Below are positions 17,523 to 27,502 of a DNA stretch of 64,000 nt, piece after piece. Both the position numbers and the translations under genes were made by a program. The notes beneath the pieces are model-generated. The model worked only from the letters and a program-made list of their open reading frames with translations, ran no database searches and was not told the origin of the DNA. The stretch's first letter is position 1. Every line of letters starts with the position of its first letter. This stretch comes from CAVYXZ01 sp963772595 (GTDB lineage: Bacteria > Chloroflexota > Anaerolineae > Aggregatilineales > Phototrophicaceae): the NCBI GenBank assembly GCA_963772595.1, contig CAVYXZ010000012.1, positions 1-64,000 of the forward strand. The letters are read 5' to 3'.

Positions 17523-19004
17523 ATGGATGACATGACCTGCCCGCAGTGTGGCACGCGGATGCGCTACGACTTCAGCGCCAAGGAGATTCGCTGCCCGGCC
17601 TGCGGCTTCAGCCCACTCGAAGCCAAGATGGCCGAGGTCAAGGCCGAGGGACCGCCCAGCTATGGCGGTGCGATCCTGTACCGGGGCGAGTTGAGCATTC
17701 ACGCGCGCAGCGCCTTCAATACGGGGCAGGATCAACTGCATGACGGCAAGCCGGAGCAAGCGCTGGAATCCTTTAAGCGGGCGCTCAGCGCGCAGCCGGA
17801 TTTCATTGATGCGCATCTGGCGATAGCCGACCTGGTGGAAGACGAAGCGACGAAACGCGACCACCTGGGCGCGGTGCTGGCCTATGACAACAATAACCCG
17901 GAGGCCCTGCGGCGTCTGATGGTCCTCAATGGCCGCCTGAGCGAAGCCGAGGCCGCGCGCAGCTATCATTACAACGACCAGCAGGTCGAGCAGATCGACA
18001 CGGTCGAGGCGGATCACAACGAGACGCTGATTTGCCCGGTCTGCGGCGGCACGCTGACGGTCGATGCGGCCAGCGGTCAGGTGCGCTGCAAGCACTGCGG
18101 CTACGTGGCCGTCCAGCAGCCTTCGCGCAATGTCGGCGCGGATTCGCTGACGATGGCCCTGCTGGAACGCAAGGCTCAGCCGGTACGCTGGGTGGTGGGC
18201 AAGCGTATCCTCCACTGCCAGCAATGCGGCGCGGAACGCACCATTCCGGCTCGCAAGATGCGCTTCGAATGCCCCTTCTGCGGCTCGACGCAGGTGATCC
18301 AGCAGGACCCGCGCGAATCGCTGGAACAACCGGACGGCCTGGTCCGCTTCCGCATCTCGCGCGATGAAGCCAGTGCCCGCATCCGGGCTGAGATGGACAC
18401 GCTCAAGCGCCGCATCGTCAATATATTCGATAACAACCGTATCGCCTATCAGACGATAGAGGGCCTGTACCTGCCCTTCTGGGTCTTTGACACCTGGCTG
18501 GACGTAACCGAGACGCGCACCTACATGAGCGGGCAGGGCAATGACACTCTGTTCAATCTGCGCGCCAGCCAGCCGGTCTACGAAGAGAACACCTTCAGCG
18601 ATGCCATGTTGAACATCCCGGTTTGTGCTGTGACCTCACCCGCGCCGGCGCTCACCCGCAGGCTGACCCCGTACAGGCTCGACGAGAAGGTGGCCTACCA
18701 GCCGAAACTGCTGGCGAAGTTCCCCGCCCAGCTTTACGACATCGACTTCGACAAAGCCTCGCTGGACGCGCACAGCATCGCTTCCAAAACGATGCGCCGC
18801 AAGCATGAGGCCGGAAAACGCGACAGCGAGCAGATGCGTATCCGCATCTCGGCGCTGGTCAAGAACATGAGCTTCCAACTGCTGCTGCTGCCGGTGTGGG
18901 TGGTCTCGGTCATCGAGGAAGATGACGACCGGCGCAGTATCCTGGTCAACGGGCAGACCGGCGAGGTCATCCTGGGCAAGGTTCAGAAGCGCGACCGGCC
19001 CTGA
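17523..19004 (+). CDS. Zinc-ribbon and TPR-like cytosolic protein, function unknown
   Basis: A 493-residue protein with three zinc ribbons: CPQCGTRMRY...CPACG at the N terminus, CPVCGGTLTV...CKHCG near residue 175, and CQQCGAERTI...CPFCG near 240. Between the first and second lies a helical TPR-like stretch (GQDQLHDGKPEQALESFKRAL). The last 200 residues (LYLPFWVFDTWLDV) resemble the C-terminal part of zinc-ribbon proteins thought to handle membrane proteins. The ATG has GAGG nine bases upstream. No specific function can be given. Confidence 0.7.
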   Translation: MDDMTCPQCGTRMRYDFSAKEIRCPACGFSPLEAKMAEVKAEGPPSYGGAILYRGELSIHARSAFNTGQDQLHDGKPEQALESFKRALSAQPDFIDAHLAIADLVEDEATKRDHLGAVLAYDNNNPEALRRLMVLNGRLSEAEAARSYHYNDQQVEQIDTVEADHNETLICPVCGGTLTVDAASGQVRCKHCGYVAVQQPSRNVGADSLTMALLERKAQPVRWVVGKRILHCQQCGAERTIPARKMRFECPFCGSTQVIQQDPRESLEQPDGLVRFRISRDEASARIRAEMDTLKRRIVNIFDNNRIAYQTIEGLYLPFWVFDTWLDVTETRTYMSGQGNDTLFNLRASQPVYEENTFSDAMLNIPVCAVTSPAPALTRRLTPYRLDEKVAYQPKLLAKFPAQLYDIDFDKASLDAHSIASKTMRRKHEAGKRDSEQMRIRISALVKNMSFQLLLLPVWVVSVIEEDDDRRSILVNGQTGEVILGKVQKRDRP

Positions 19005-19080
19005 AATGGTCGGCTGGCGCGTGCCGAAACGCTGATTAGGTCTACAATACCTTCTGTTAAACAGCCGAATTCCTGTGCGA

Positions 19081-19149
19081 GGGCACAGCGGTGCTGTGCC
19101 CCTACGAATGTGACGCCTTTGCGTAGGGGCACGACATGTCGTGCCCGCG
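19081..19149. repeat. Head-to-head pair of family A palindromes
   Basis: First unit GGGCACAGC-GGT-GCTGTGCCC with right flank CTACG (19081-19106), second unit GGGGCACGACATGTCGTGCCC with left flank GCGTA (19121-19149). The shared flanks CTACG/CGTAG face each other. Confidence 0.75.
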
Positions 19150-19204
19150 TATGGCGCAGCGTATCTTCAATAATCCGTATATGTCTCCTGGAAAAGGACC
19201 TCTT

Positions 19205-20396
19205 ATGAAAATTACCGATCTGAAATGCGCCCTGATCGACCGGCACCCGGTGGTGCGTGTGACCACCGACGCAGACATTGACGGCTTCGGCCAGATCGAG
19301 AGTTACAAGACCTATATCAAGCCGCAGGTGCTGATGTACCGCGACGCCATCCTGGGCCAGGACCCGACCAATGTCGAGCGGGTGCTCCAGCGGATTCGCG
19401 GTATGGGGGCCTTCAAGCCCTGGGGCAGCGCCGTCAGCGCGATTGAGATGGCCCTGTGGGACATCGCCGGGAAGGCCGCCGGGCTGCCGGTCTACAAGCT
19501 GCTGGGTGGGAAAGTGCGGGATAAGGTACGAATCTATAACGGGGCGGTGCGCTTCCCGATCAGCGAGTACAGCCCGCAGGGATTCGCCGAGAACATGGCG
19601 AAGATGAAGGCCGCGCCGGAGCATTTCACGCTCATCAAGCAGGGGATCGGCTTCCACAGCCAGATGCCCGCGCAATGTCCCAGACTTTTTCTACGGCGAG
19701 ATGCGCGAAGGCTTCCGCCACCCCAATCGCGGTTTGCTGACCGAGCGCGGCCTGAGCTTCGTGATCGAATGCGTGGCCGCCATGAAAGACGTGCTGGGCG
19801 ACGAGATCGGCCTGGCGCTGGACTGCGGGCCGGGCTGGACCGTGCCCGATGCGATCCGGCTGGCGCAGGCGCTGGAACCGCTCAACATTGCCTGGCTGGA
19901 AGATCTCGTGACCGGCGATTACTCGCCTTACGTGCTGGCCGAACTCTACCGTGATGTCACGCGCAGCACATCCACGCCGATCCACACCGGCGAGCAGATT
20001 TACCTGCGGCACAATTTCCGCGAATTAATCGAGACGCGCGCCGTCGATATTATCGGGCCGGACCCCTGCGACATCGGCGGCATTGCCGAACTCAAGTGGG
20101 TGGCCGAATATGCCGATCTGCACGGCATCCTGATTGCGCCGCATGGCACGGGCGATGGGCTGCTGGGATTGGCGGCGCTGGTACAGGTGGCGGCGACTCT
20201 GCCGGAGAATTATATCGCCTTCGAGTATCCGATAGGCAATCCGTCCTGGTGGTATGACATCGTCGAGGGCCTGCCGGACCCGCTGGTGACGGATGGCTTC
20301 ATCGAGGTCTGGGACCGGCCCGGCATGGGCGTGACGCTCAACCCGGAGAAGGCGCAGCCGTATTTGAGCGCCGAGGACGCCGATTTCTTCGCGTGA
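19205..20396 (+). CDS. Enolase-superfamily (mandelate racemase/muconate lactonizing) protein 1
   Basis: A predicted acid-sugar dehydratase or racemase. N-terminal capping domain and barrel are intact: SAVSAIEMALWDIAGKAAGLPVYKLLGG, metal ligands in LALDCGPGW, WLEDLV and HTGEQIY, a barrel aspartate in GPDPCDIGG and a histidine in APHGTGDG. One extra C near 19670 breaks the frame; with it removed the join reads MPRNVPDFFYGEM. Corrected length about 397 residues. Substrate not predictable; the neighbours suggest sugar acids. Family A palindromes precede and follow it. Confidence 0.85.
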
Positions 20397-20408
20397 TATG
20401 GGCACGGT

Positions 20409-20434
20409 GGGCACAGCACCGCTGTGCCCCTACG
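20409..20434. repeat. CCTACG-flanked palindrome, family A
   Basis: GGGCACAGC-ACC-GCTGTGCCCC-TACG between two convergent enolase-superfamily genes; possibly a two-way transcript end. Confidence 0.7.
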
Positions 20435-20458
20435 CTCGCGCCTATGCTCGACGCATAA

Positions 20459-21625
20459 TCAAAATGTCATGGTCTGGCGCGTTTCGACCTTCGCTTCGTC
20501 GATGACCATGCCCAGGCCGGGCAGTGTCGGCAGCGTGACCCTGCCGTTCTGCGGTTCGTAGAAGACGGTGTGGAAATGCTGTTTGTGCGCCTGATGCCGC
20601 AGCAGAAACTCGACGTAAGGCACGGCAGCGGGTGACTGCGCCCCGGCGATGTGCAGGGCCGCCAGCAGCGAATGCCCGTGCGCCACGACCGGCACCTCGA
20701 AGGCCGAGGCCAGCGCGATGATCTTCACCAGCTCGGTGATGCCGCCGGTCCAGTCCGGGTCGTTTTGCAGGACATCGACCGCCTCGTTGACCAGCAGTTC
20801 TTTGGCCTGCCAGCGCGTGTAGATGTGCTCGCCGGTCGCCAGCGGCACGCTGGTCCCCTGGCGCAGACGGCGGAACTCGCTCACACGCTCCGGCGGGATG
20901 GGTTCCTCCATCCAGGTCGGCTGCACGGCCTCCAGCGCGTCCAGCATCTGCGCGGCATAGCTGACGCTCCAGCCCATATAAGCATCGAACATCAGCGCGT
21001 AATGCGGCCCGACGGCCTCGCGCACCGCTTCCGCCATCGCAATATTCTTCGCCATGCCTGCTGCGCCGTCGCCCGGTCCATAGCGGAAGAACCACTTCTG
21101 CGCCGTGTAGCCCTGCGCCTTCATGTCCGCCGCCGCCGCCGCGGCCTCGTCTGGTTCAATCGAGTTGCCGAGCATACTGGCGTAGGCTGGAACGGAGGGA
21201 CGAGTCGGCCCGCCGAGCAGGCGATAGACCGGCTGATTCCAGGCCTTGCCCTTGAGGTCCCACAGCGCACAGTCCAGCGCGGAGATAGCGGTCATCAGCA
21301 GGCCGGAACGCCCGTGCCGGTGATGGCGCAGCATGAGGTCAAACAGCAGTTCGCTCGCCAGCGGATCGCGCCCGATCAGGATGGACCGCAGGTGTTGGAC
21401 GATCAAAAACGCCTGATCGCGCTCGATGGGGCCAAAGATGCCGGAAACGCCCTCATCGGTCAGAATCTCGACGTAGAGGGCATAAATCCTGCCGTCGCCC
21501 TGACCGGCAGGCAGCGGCGGATCCAGCTGCGTGTAAATATCGGCGGCTTTGGCCTGCCGCGCAGGATGCGGCGTCGCTTGCCAGGGCGCGCTGAGTTCAA
21601 AGAAGCTGATGTCGTCTATTTTCAT
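20459..21625 (-). CDS. Enolase-superfamily protein 2
   Basis: An intact 388-residue member: TAISALDCALWDLKGKAWNQPVYRLLGG in the N-terminal half, a base lysine region GYTAQKWFFRYGPGDG, metal ligands in MFDAYMGW, WMEEPIP and ATGEHIY, then QNDPDWTGG and VVAHGHSL. It probably dehydrates a sugar acid. The ATG at 21625 is the natural start of family members (MKIDDISFFEL), with AGGATA eight bases upstream. It differs strongly from the first member, so they should act on different substrates. Confidence 0.88.
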   Translation of the reverse strand: MKIDDISFFELSAPWQATPHPARQAKAADIYTQLDPPLPAGQGDGRIYALYVEILTDEGVSGIFGPIERDQAFLIVQHLRSILIGRDPLASELLFDLMLRHHRHGRSGLLMTAISALDCALWDLKGKAWNQPVYRLLGGPTRPSVPAYASMLGNSIEPDEAAAAAADMKAQGYTAQKWFFRYGPGDGAAGMAKNIAMAEAVREAVGPHYALMFDAYMGWSVSYAAQMLDALEAVQPTWMEEPIPPERVSEFRRLRQGTSVPLATGEHIYTRWQAKELLVNEAVDVLQNDPDWTGGITELVKIIALASAFEVPVVAHGHSLLAALHIAGAQSPAAVPYVEFLLRHQAHKQHFHTVFYEPQNGRVTLPTLPGLGMVIDEAKVETRQTMTF

Positions 21626-21976
21626 AATGAGTATCCTGTTATGTAAATCAAGCTGTCCTCTGCCGATGGGGCAGGTTTCAGTATAGCGCATCGCGGCGGG
21701 GGGATGGTATGCATATGTCTCGAATACGAATTTAGCCAGATATACCTTCGTAATGACTTCGAGAGGTTACAGTTATCAGGTTTTTGAGGGTGTCTGACGA
21801 CACCAATCCCCCCGGCGCTTTCCGGTAGCATCTAAGAAAATGTGGCCGTTTTGCACATGGCAGCGGCTGATCACAAACAATCACACATCGCAGCAGCCGA
21901 AAGCAGGCCCCGAATTGGAGCGCGTTTTCGGCTGTGTTGTTTACACCATGTTTTCAGATCAATTCAGGGGGAATTT
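21626..21976. promoter_or_regulatory. Divergent intergenic region with an inverted repeat
   Basis: This 351-base region separates the minus-strand enolase-superfamily gene from the plus-strand MDR gene and must hold both promoters. A perfect inverted repeat, GGTGTC-TGAC-GACACC, lies at 21789-21804 and could be an operator. No gene or clear promoter hexamers are seen. Confidence 0.4.
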
Positions 21977-22954
21977 GTGAAAGCAATCGTGTACACAGAA
22001 TACGGACCACCGGATGTGCTTAAACTTCAAGAAGTTGAAAAGCCTGCGCCAGAGACCAATGAAGTCCTCATAAAAGTCGCTGCGACCAGCGTCACGAAGT
22101 ACGACACCTGGCTGCGCAGCAGCACCGCTCCGCCCGGCTTCTGGCTGCTCAGCCGCCTATCGTCCGGGATCAGCAGACCAAATCAGACCATATTGGGGAC
22201 TGAACTGGCCGGGGAAGTTGAAGCCGTTGGCCCGGACGTTAAACGATTCAAGCCGGGAGACCCGGTTTTCGGATACAGCGGGATGCGTTTAGGAGCCTAT
22301 GCCGAGTGTGTCTGTTTGCCTGAAGGTAGCGTTGCCATAAAACCGGCCAATACGAGCTATGAGGAAGCCGCCAGCGTCCTGCAAGGGGCATTAACCGCCC
22401 TGTATTTCCTCAGAAAGGCAAATATCCAGCGCGGACAAACGATCCTGATCTTTGGCGCTTCGGGTGGAGTCGGTAATTTTGCGGTCCAGCTTGCTAAATA
22501 CTTCGGGGCCGACGTGACCGGGGTGTGCAGTACGGCGAAACTGGGCTGGGTGAAATCGTTGGGGGCCGATCAGGTCATTGATTACAGCCAGGAGGATTTC
22601 ACGAGCAAGGGCCAGACCTATGACATCATTTTCGATACGGTCGGCAAGACCGCCGTGCTGCGCAGTATAGGCTCACTCAAGAAAAGCGGCACCTATCTCC
22701 TGGCGACCTTCGGGCTGCCCACGCTTTTTCAAATCCTGTGGCTTTCGCTGACGCGCAGCAGGAAGGTGGTCATCGGCGCGCTGCACGAAACTCCTGAAGA
22801 CATCGAGTTCCTCAAGGAACTAATGGAGGCCGGAAAGCTCCACAGCGTCGTCGACCGGTGCTTCCCCATCGAGCAGGCCGCCGAGGCACACCGTTACGTC
22901 GAAAGCGGACACAAAGTGGGCAGTGTCGTGCTCACGATGGCCCACAGAACCTGA
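21977..22954 (+). CDS. Zinc-independent MDR oxidoreductase (quinone-oxidoreductase-like) A
   Basis: A 325-residue medium-chain dehydrogenase without zinc cysteines. It has GAYAECVCLPEGSVAIKP and the NADPH-binding IFGASGGVGNFAVQLAKYFGADVTGV. GTG at 21977 is chosen because the protein then starts VKAIVYTEYGPPDVLK, in register with the start of the paralogue at 23654, and a GGGGG run precedes it. It heads a unit with a DUF4386 gene, MDR B and a small membrane protein. These enzymes reduce quinones or enones; the substrate is unknown. Confidence 0.85.
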   Translation: MKAIVYTEYGPPDVLKLQEVEKPAPETNEVLIKVAATSVTKYDTWLRSSTAPPGFWLLSRLSSGISRPNQTILGTELAGEVEAVGPDVKRFKPGDPVFGYSGMRLGAYAECVCLPEGSVAIKPANTSYEEAASVLQGALTALYFLRKANIQRGQTILIFGASGGVGNFAVQLAKYFGADVTGVCSTAKLGWVKSLGADQVIDYSQEDFTSKGQTYDIIFDTVGKTAVLRSIGSLKKSGTYLLATFGLPTLFQILWLSLTRSRKVVIGALHETPEDIEFLKELMEAGKLHSVVDRCFPIEQAAEAHRYVESGHKVGSVVLTMAHRT

Positions 22955-22982
22955 ATAAACATAAAAAAGTGAGAGAAGAATA

Positions 22983-23657
22983 ATGTCATACAGAAGAACC
23001 GCAACTATAGTGGGCGCGCTGTATCTGATCTGCAACATCACCTTTCTTGTGGGAGCAGCGGGTTTTGTCGAACCAACGCTGAGTGCGCCCGACTATCTCA
23101 GCCTGATCGCCAGCAATCGAACGCAGGTGATCCTGGGCGTCCTCCTGGAACTCATGAACGGTGTGGCCTATATCGGCATCGCTGTGCTGATGTTCCCGAT
23201 TTTGAGAAAGCGCTTTGAAAGCCTCGCGCTGGCCTACGTGGGCTTCAGGTTTGTTGAGTTCGTCATGCAAATCGCCAGCGATCTCAGTCCCCTCGCGCTG
23301 TTGAATCTGAGCGAGGCCTTTGCAGCGGCAGGCGCACCCGAAGTGTCCGCCTTTCAGACCCTGGGCGCGTCCCTGCTGGCGGACCGCTACTGGGCCTTTC
23401 AGATGATCTCGATCACCTTCGGTCTGGGAGGACTGCTGTTTTACACCATGTTGTACCAACTGCGGCTCGTCCCCCAGTTCATATCAATCTGGGGGCTGAT
23501 CGGCGCTATATTCGTGTTGATTAGCGCACCCGCCACCATGTTCGAGATTGATGCAAGCAGCCTGGGCATTCTCATGCTTCTGAACGAATTGTTCCTGGGC
23601 GGCTGGCTGATTGTCAGAGGATTTAATCAACCACAACAGAATGAAGGAACGGCATGA
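22983..23657 (+). CDS. DUF4386 family membrane protein
   Basis: A 224-residue integral membrane protein of six or seven segments (YLICNITFLVGAAGFV, VILGVLLELMNGVAYIGIAV, FGLGGLLFYTMLY). The pattern fits the DUF4386 family, which has no known activity and often sits beside regulators or oxidoreductases. It lies between the two MDR genes, 28 bases after the first and overlapping the second by four bases, so the three are probably cotranscribed. Confidence 0.75.
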   Translation: MSYRRTATIVGALYLICNITFLVGAAGFVEPTLSAPDYLSLIASNRTQVILGVLLELMNGVAYIGIAVLMFPILRKRFESLALAYVGFRFVEFVMQIASDLSPLALLNLSEAFAAAGAPEVSAFQTLGASLLADRYWAFQMISITFGLGGLLFYTMLYQLRLVPQFISIWGLIGAIFVLISAPATMFEIDASSLGILMLLNELFLGGWLIVRGFNQPQQNEGTA

Positions 23658-24643
23658 AAGCGATTGTTTACACTGAATTCGGTCCACCCGATGTACTTAA
23701 ACTTCAAGAAGTTGAAAAGCCTGCGCCGAAGGACGATGAAGTCCTGGTAAAAATTCGCGCAGCCTCGGTCAATTTCGGTGACTGGGCATACCTGAGAGGG
23801 AAGCCCTTCCTGGTTCGGCTGATGGGGGCAGGCTTAACCAAGCCGCAAAACAGCACCCTCGGCGCGGACATCGCGGGCGAGGTGGAAGCGGTGGGCCGCA
23901 GCGTCACGCAGTTTCAGCCAGGCGACGCGGTGTATGGGGACATCTCCGCCTGTGGTTTTGGTGGTTTTGCCGAGTATGTCTGTGTCCCCGCAGTCCCATT
24001 GGCGCTGAAACCATCCAATGTCAGCTTTGAAGAAGCCGCGGCAGTCCCGATGGCGGCAGTGGTCGCCCTGCAAGGGCTGCGTGATCGCGGCCAGATTCAG
24101 GCCGGGCAGAAGGTGCTCATCAACGGCGCATCGGGCGGGATCGGCAGCTTTGCGGTGCAGATTGCCAAATCCTTCGGGGCCGAGGTGACCGGCGTGTGCA
24201 GCACAAAGAATCTGGAGCTGGTGCGCTCGATTGGGGCCGACCACGTGATTGATTACACGCAGGAGGATTTCGCCCAGGGCACGGCGCACTATGATCTGAT
24301 CCTGGCGACTGCGGGGTACCGGTCGATCTTTGATTACAAGCGTGCCTTAAGCCCAGGCGGAACCTATGTCATGGCCGGTGGTTCGATGAATCAAGTCTTC
24401 GAGGCGATGCTGCTCGGCTCCCTGGCGTCGATGGGTGGGGACAAAAAGCTGCTTAATCTGGCCGCTAAACCAGACCGTGAGGACCTGGCTTTTGTGACCT
24501 CGCTGATTGAAGCGGGCAAAGTCAGGTCTGTGATCGATGACTGCTATCCCCTGAGCGACACTGCCGCCGCGATGCGGCATTATGGCACGGGGCACGCACG
24601 CGGCAAAGTCGTCATCAACGTCGCTATGAACGAGAAAGCCTGA
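23654..24643 (+). CDS. MDR oxidoreductase (quinone-oxidoreductase-like) B
   Basis: A 329-residue paralogue of MDR A (start MKAIVYTEFGPPDVLK). The NADPH motif is INGASGGIGSFAVQIAKSFGAEVTGV. No catalytic zinc cysteine pattern. Its ATG overlaps the stop of the DUF4386 gene (ATGA). A 32-base stretch near the start is identical to MDR A while flanking codons differ synonymously, which suggests gene conversion between the copies. Confidence 0.88.
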   Translation: MKAIVYTEFGPPDVLKLQEVEKPAPKDDEVLVKIRAASVNFGDWAYLRGKPFLVRLMGAGLTKPQNSTLGADIAGEVEAVGRSVTQFQPGDAVYGDISACGFGGFAEYVCVPAVPLALKPSNVSFEEAAAVPMAAVVALQGLRDRGQIQAGQKVLINGASGGIGSFAVQIAKSFGAEVTGVCSTKNLELVRSIGADHVIDYTQEDFAQGTAHYDLILATAGYRSIFDYKRALSPGGTYVMAGGSMNQVFEAMLLGSLASMGGDKKLLNLAAKPDREDLAFVTSLIEAGKVRSVIDDCYPLSDTAAAMRHYGTGHARGKVVINVAMNEKA

Positions 24644-24646
24644 CCC

Positions 24647-25015
24647 ATGATTGACATACGTGTCAAACTGATGGCAATCTGGATCGTCCTGATGCTGATC
24701 TACCTGCTGGGGGACGTGCTGCGCATCTTCAGCGGTGACTTCAAGGCGGGCGAGGTCGGCGGCGAGGCGATTCCAAAGATCGCGTACCTGGGCATGGCGG
24801 CCTTAATGCTGATCCCGATCCTGATGGTCTTCCTATCGCTGGTCCTGGATTATCCGATCAATCGCTGGGCGAACATCATCGTCGCCGTCGGATTCTTCCT
24901 CTTCAATCTCGTCGGACTGCCCACCTATCCCTCGGCTTACGACAAGTTTCTGCTGGCGGTCAGCCTGGTGTTTAACGTGTTGACCGTCTGGTATGCGTGG
25001 CAGTGGGTGCTGTAG
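24647..25015 (+). CDS. Small four-helix membrane protein (DUF6326-like)
   Basis: A 122-residue membrane protein with four hydrophobic segments (MAIWIVLMLIYLLGDVL, MAALMLIPILMVFLSLVLDY, IIVAVGFFLFNLVGL, FLLAVSLVFNVLTVWYAW). It starts four bases after MDR B and so belongs to the same unit. The pattern resembles DUF6326; no function is known. The 200 bases after it hold no gene beyond a 22-codon frame at 25080 that I do not support. Confidence 0.6.
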   Translation: MIDIRVKLMAIWIVLMLIYLLGDVLRIFSGDFKAGEVGGEAIPKIAYLGMAALMLIPILMVFLSLVLDYPINRWANIIVAVGFFLFNLVGLPTYPSAYDKFLLAVSLVFNVLTVWYAWQWVL

Positions 25016-25215
25016 TGGGGAAGATACCGTGCGCGTCGGGGTACCATAGACGGCGAGGCAAGTGAAAGAGAGTGTCCGATGGATATGCTTCTGCCCGGCC
25101 AACCCGGCGACGCGCTGGTGCATCAGGCACAGATTCAAAGCGTCTGATGGACTGATTGCCGCGCGCCTTTCCTGTTATACTCTGCGGAAGTGAATTCGCA
25201 GGGTCAGGAGGCGTA

Positions 25216-26058
25216 ATGGGCAGCAGATTGGCGGGCAAGGTGGCCCTCATCACCGGTTCAAGTTCGGGCATCGGGCGAGCCTGCGCCGAACTTTTCGCCG
25301 AGGAGGGCGCGGCGGTGGTGGTCAACGGCTACCCGGAGCGCCTGGGCCAGGAGGTCGCCGAAGGCATCGTCAGCCGGGGCGGTCAGGCGGGCTATTGTGC
25401 AGCCGATGTCGGCCTGCGCGAGGATCTGGAGCGGCTGGTGACTTTCGCCGTCGAGCGCTTCGGACGGCTGGACATTCTGATGAGCAACGCTATCGCCGGG
25501 GACAGCGCCTCTGTCGTCGAGCAGGACGAAGGCGAGTGGGACCGGGTGTTCAGCACCTCAGTCAAGGCGGTCTACCTGGGGGCGAAGTTTGCGATCCCGC
25601 ACATGAGCGGCGGCGGCGCGATTATCAACACCGCCTCGGTGCATGGTCTGCTGGGCGGGCGCAGCGGGGCGGCTTACGATGCGGCCAAGGGGGCCATCAT
25701 CAACCTGACACGCCAGATGGCGGTCGATTATGGGCTTCAGGGCATCCGCGTGAACGCCATCTGTCCGGGACGCATTATGACCGAAGCAAAGGTCGAGTTC
25801 CTCAAAGCGCACCCGGCAGAAATCCGCCGCCAGAAATATATCTATCCGCTGGGCCGACCGGGCACGACGCGCGAAGTGGCGCAGGCCGCGCTCTTCCTGG
25901 CTTCGGACGAGTCTTCGTTCGTGACCGGCCACGCCCTAGTGGTGGATGGCGGCCTGACCGCTCAGCTTCAAGACTCGGCAGCGGCCTACGTCGAAGCGAT
26001 GCTGGGGGTGCCGCCGCCGTCGCTGGCCGATGTGGCGGATGATCCCACGATTAACTGA
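25216..26058 (+). CDS. Short-chain dehydrogenase/reductase (classical SDR)
   Basis: A 280-residue NAD(P)-dependent oxidoreductase. TGSSSGIGRACAE is the cofactor motif, SNAIAG stands for the NNAG motif, and the catalytic triad is in NTASVHG and YDAAKGA (YxxxK). The C terminus has the FLASDESSFVTGHALVVDGG signature of this group. CAGGAGG lies seven bases before ATG 25216. It may oxidise a sugar or sugar acid in the catabolic region that follows; 21 bases separate it from the next gene. Confidence 0.92.
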   Translation: MGSRLAGKVALITGSSSGIGRACAELFAEEGAAVVVNGYPERLGQEVAEGIVSRGGQAGYCAADVGLREDLERLVTFAVERFGRLDILMSNAIAGDSASVVEQDEGEWDRVFSTSVKAVYLGAKFAIPHMSGGGAIINTASVHGLLGGRSGAAYDAAKGAIINLTRQMAVDYGLQGIRVNAICPGRIMTEAKVEFLKAHPAEIRRQKYIYPLGRPGTTREVAQAALFLASDESSFVTGHALVVDGGLTAQLQDSAAAYVEAMLGVPPPSLADVADDPTIN

Positions 26059-26079
26059 TGTGTATAAAGGGTTTTTTGT

Positions 26080-27502
26080 ATGACTGAGAAATTTGTTGGT
26101 GTTCAACTGGGGTCCCACAGCGTATTTGACGAAGGGGTCGATCACTGCCTGGATACGCTTCAGGAACAGGGCGGCATCAACGCCGTCTTCGTCTATTCGA
26201 ATACCTACCACACCTTCGCCGCCGGGCGTGCGCCGGAGGCCCTGGCCGACGATCACGGCGTGCCGGTGCGCGATCCTGGCAGCCGCCACATGACCAACCT
26301 GTGGGTGAATCATCACGACGAATACTTCGCTGAGACCTTCCTGCGTTATAAACGTGTGCCCGGCGAAGAAGAATATGCCGACCGCGACGTCTTCGCCGAA
26401 CTGGCCGAACCCCTTCGCCAACGCGGCATGAAGCTCTACGCCCGCATCCTGGAAGGCTTCCGCAATGATCTGCCGCCCTATCTGCCCAATTGGATCAAGG
26501 TCGGCACGGTGGATGTCTACGGCAGGCTCAATCATCTGCCCTGTTTCAGCCATCCGGCCTACCGCAATTACTGGCTGTCCACCGTCGAGGACCTGTGCAA
26601 GAGCTACCCGATTGACGGCTTCAAATACGGCGCGGAACGCAGCGGTCCGCTATCGAATCTGTTGTTTTCGGGCACGGTGCCGACCTGCTTCTGTGAACAC
26701 TGCCGGGCCAGAGCGCGCGAGAAGGGCATCAACGTCGAGCGGGCTGTGCAGGGCTGGCGCGAACTCTACGAATGGGTACAGCGGCTGGCGGCGGGCGACG
26801 AAAAACCGCTGGATGGCGTGCTGGTCACGCTGCTGCGCTATCTTCATGAAATACCCGGAGATCCTGGCCTGGGAATTGCTGTGGTACGAGACCAAAGAAG
26901 AGGTCGCCCGCCTGATGTACGGCGCGATCAAGGCCATCAGGCCGGAGGTGCAGGTCGGCTGGCACGTGTATCACCGGGGGACAACCTGGGATGCCATCTT
27001 CCGCGCCGCGATGGATTATGGCGAGATGGTGCATTATTCCGACTGGATCAAGCCGGTCGTCTATCACGACATCGCCGGGCCGCGCATTCAACGCGACCTG
27101 GGCAATCTGCGCCAGACCGTGCTGCAAGAATTGAGCGATGCGCAGTCGCTGGCACTGCTCTATGCCCTCATGGGTCTGGACCCGCAGCAGGAGCCGGGCT
27201 TCGAGCAGATGAGCCAGCAGGGCCTCTCGGCGGACTACGTCTACCGCGAGACGCGGCGCTGTGTCCAGGCGGTCCAGGGGCGCGCCGCCGTCTATGCCGG
27301 GGTCGGTTTCGACATTCCCTGGAACGGCCAGCGCTTCTACAGCGATCCGGCCCTGACCTATCAGGCCACCTACCGCGCCTTCGAGGCCGGGGCCAGCGGG
27401 TTGGTCGTCTCGCGCGAATATGATGAAATGCGGCTGGATAACCTGCGCGCAGTCAAACGCGCCGTGCAGGATGCCAGCTGCCGCCGGATTGTGACGCGCA
27501 TA
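26080..27502 (+). CDS. Putative TIM-barrel glycoside hydrolase-like protein (one frameshift)
   Basis: About 470 residues. The pattern VFVYSNTYHTF, GMKLYARILEGF, and YPIDGFKYGAERSGPL followed by CFCEHCRARAREKG is that of large uncharacterised alpha-amylase-superfamily barrels (GHL/DUF4855-like), in which the acidic residues after GFKYG and in SRE are candidate catalytic residues. A frameshift near 26850 joins LLRYL to YPEILAWELLWYE. At its 3' end the assembled frame runs straight into the lactonase gene; a stop in the neighbouring frame at about 27490 suggests a lost base, so the end is uncertain. Function is inferred only from fold and context. Confidence 0.6.

Noticed and set aside
25080..25148. 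22-codon frame MDMLLPGQPGD
   Set aside because: Too short, poorly preceded, followed only by the SDR promoter region; no conserved peptide pattern known.
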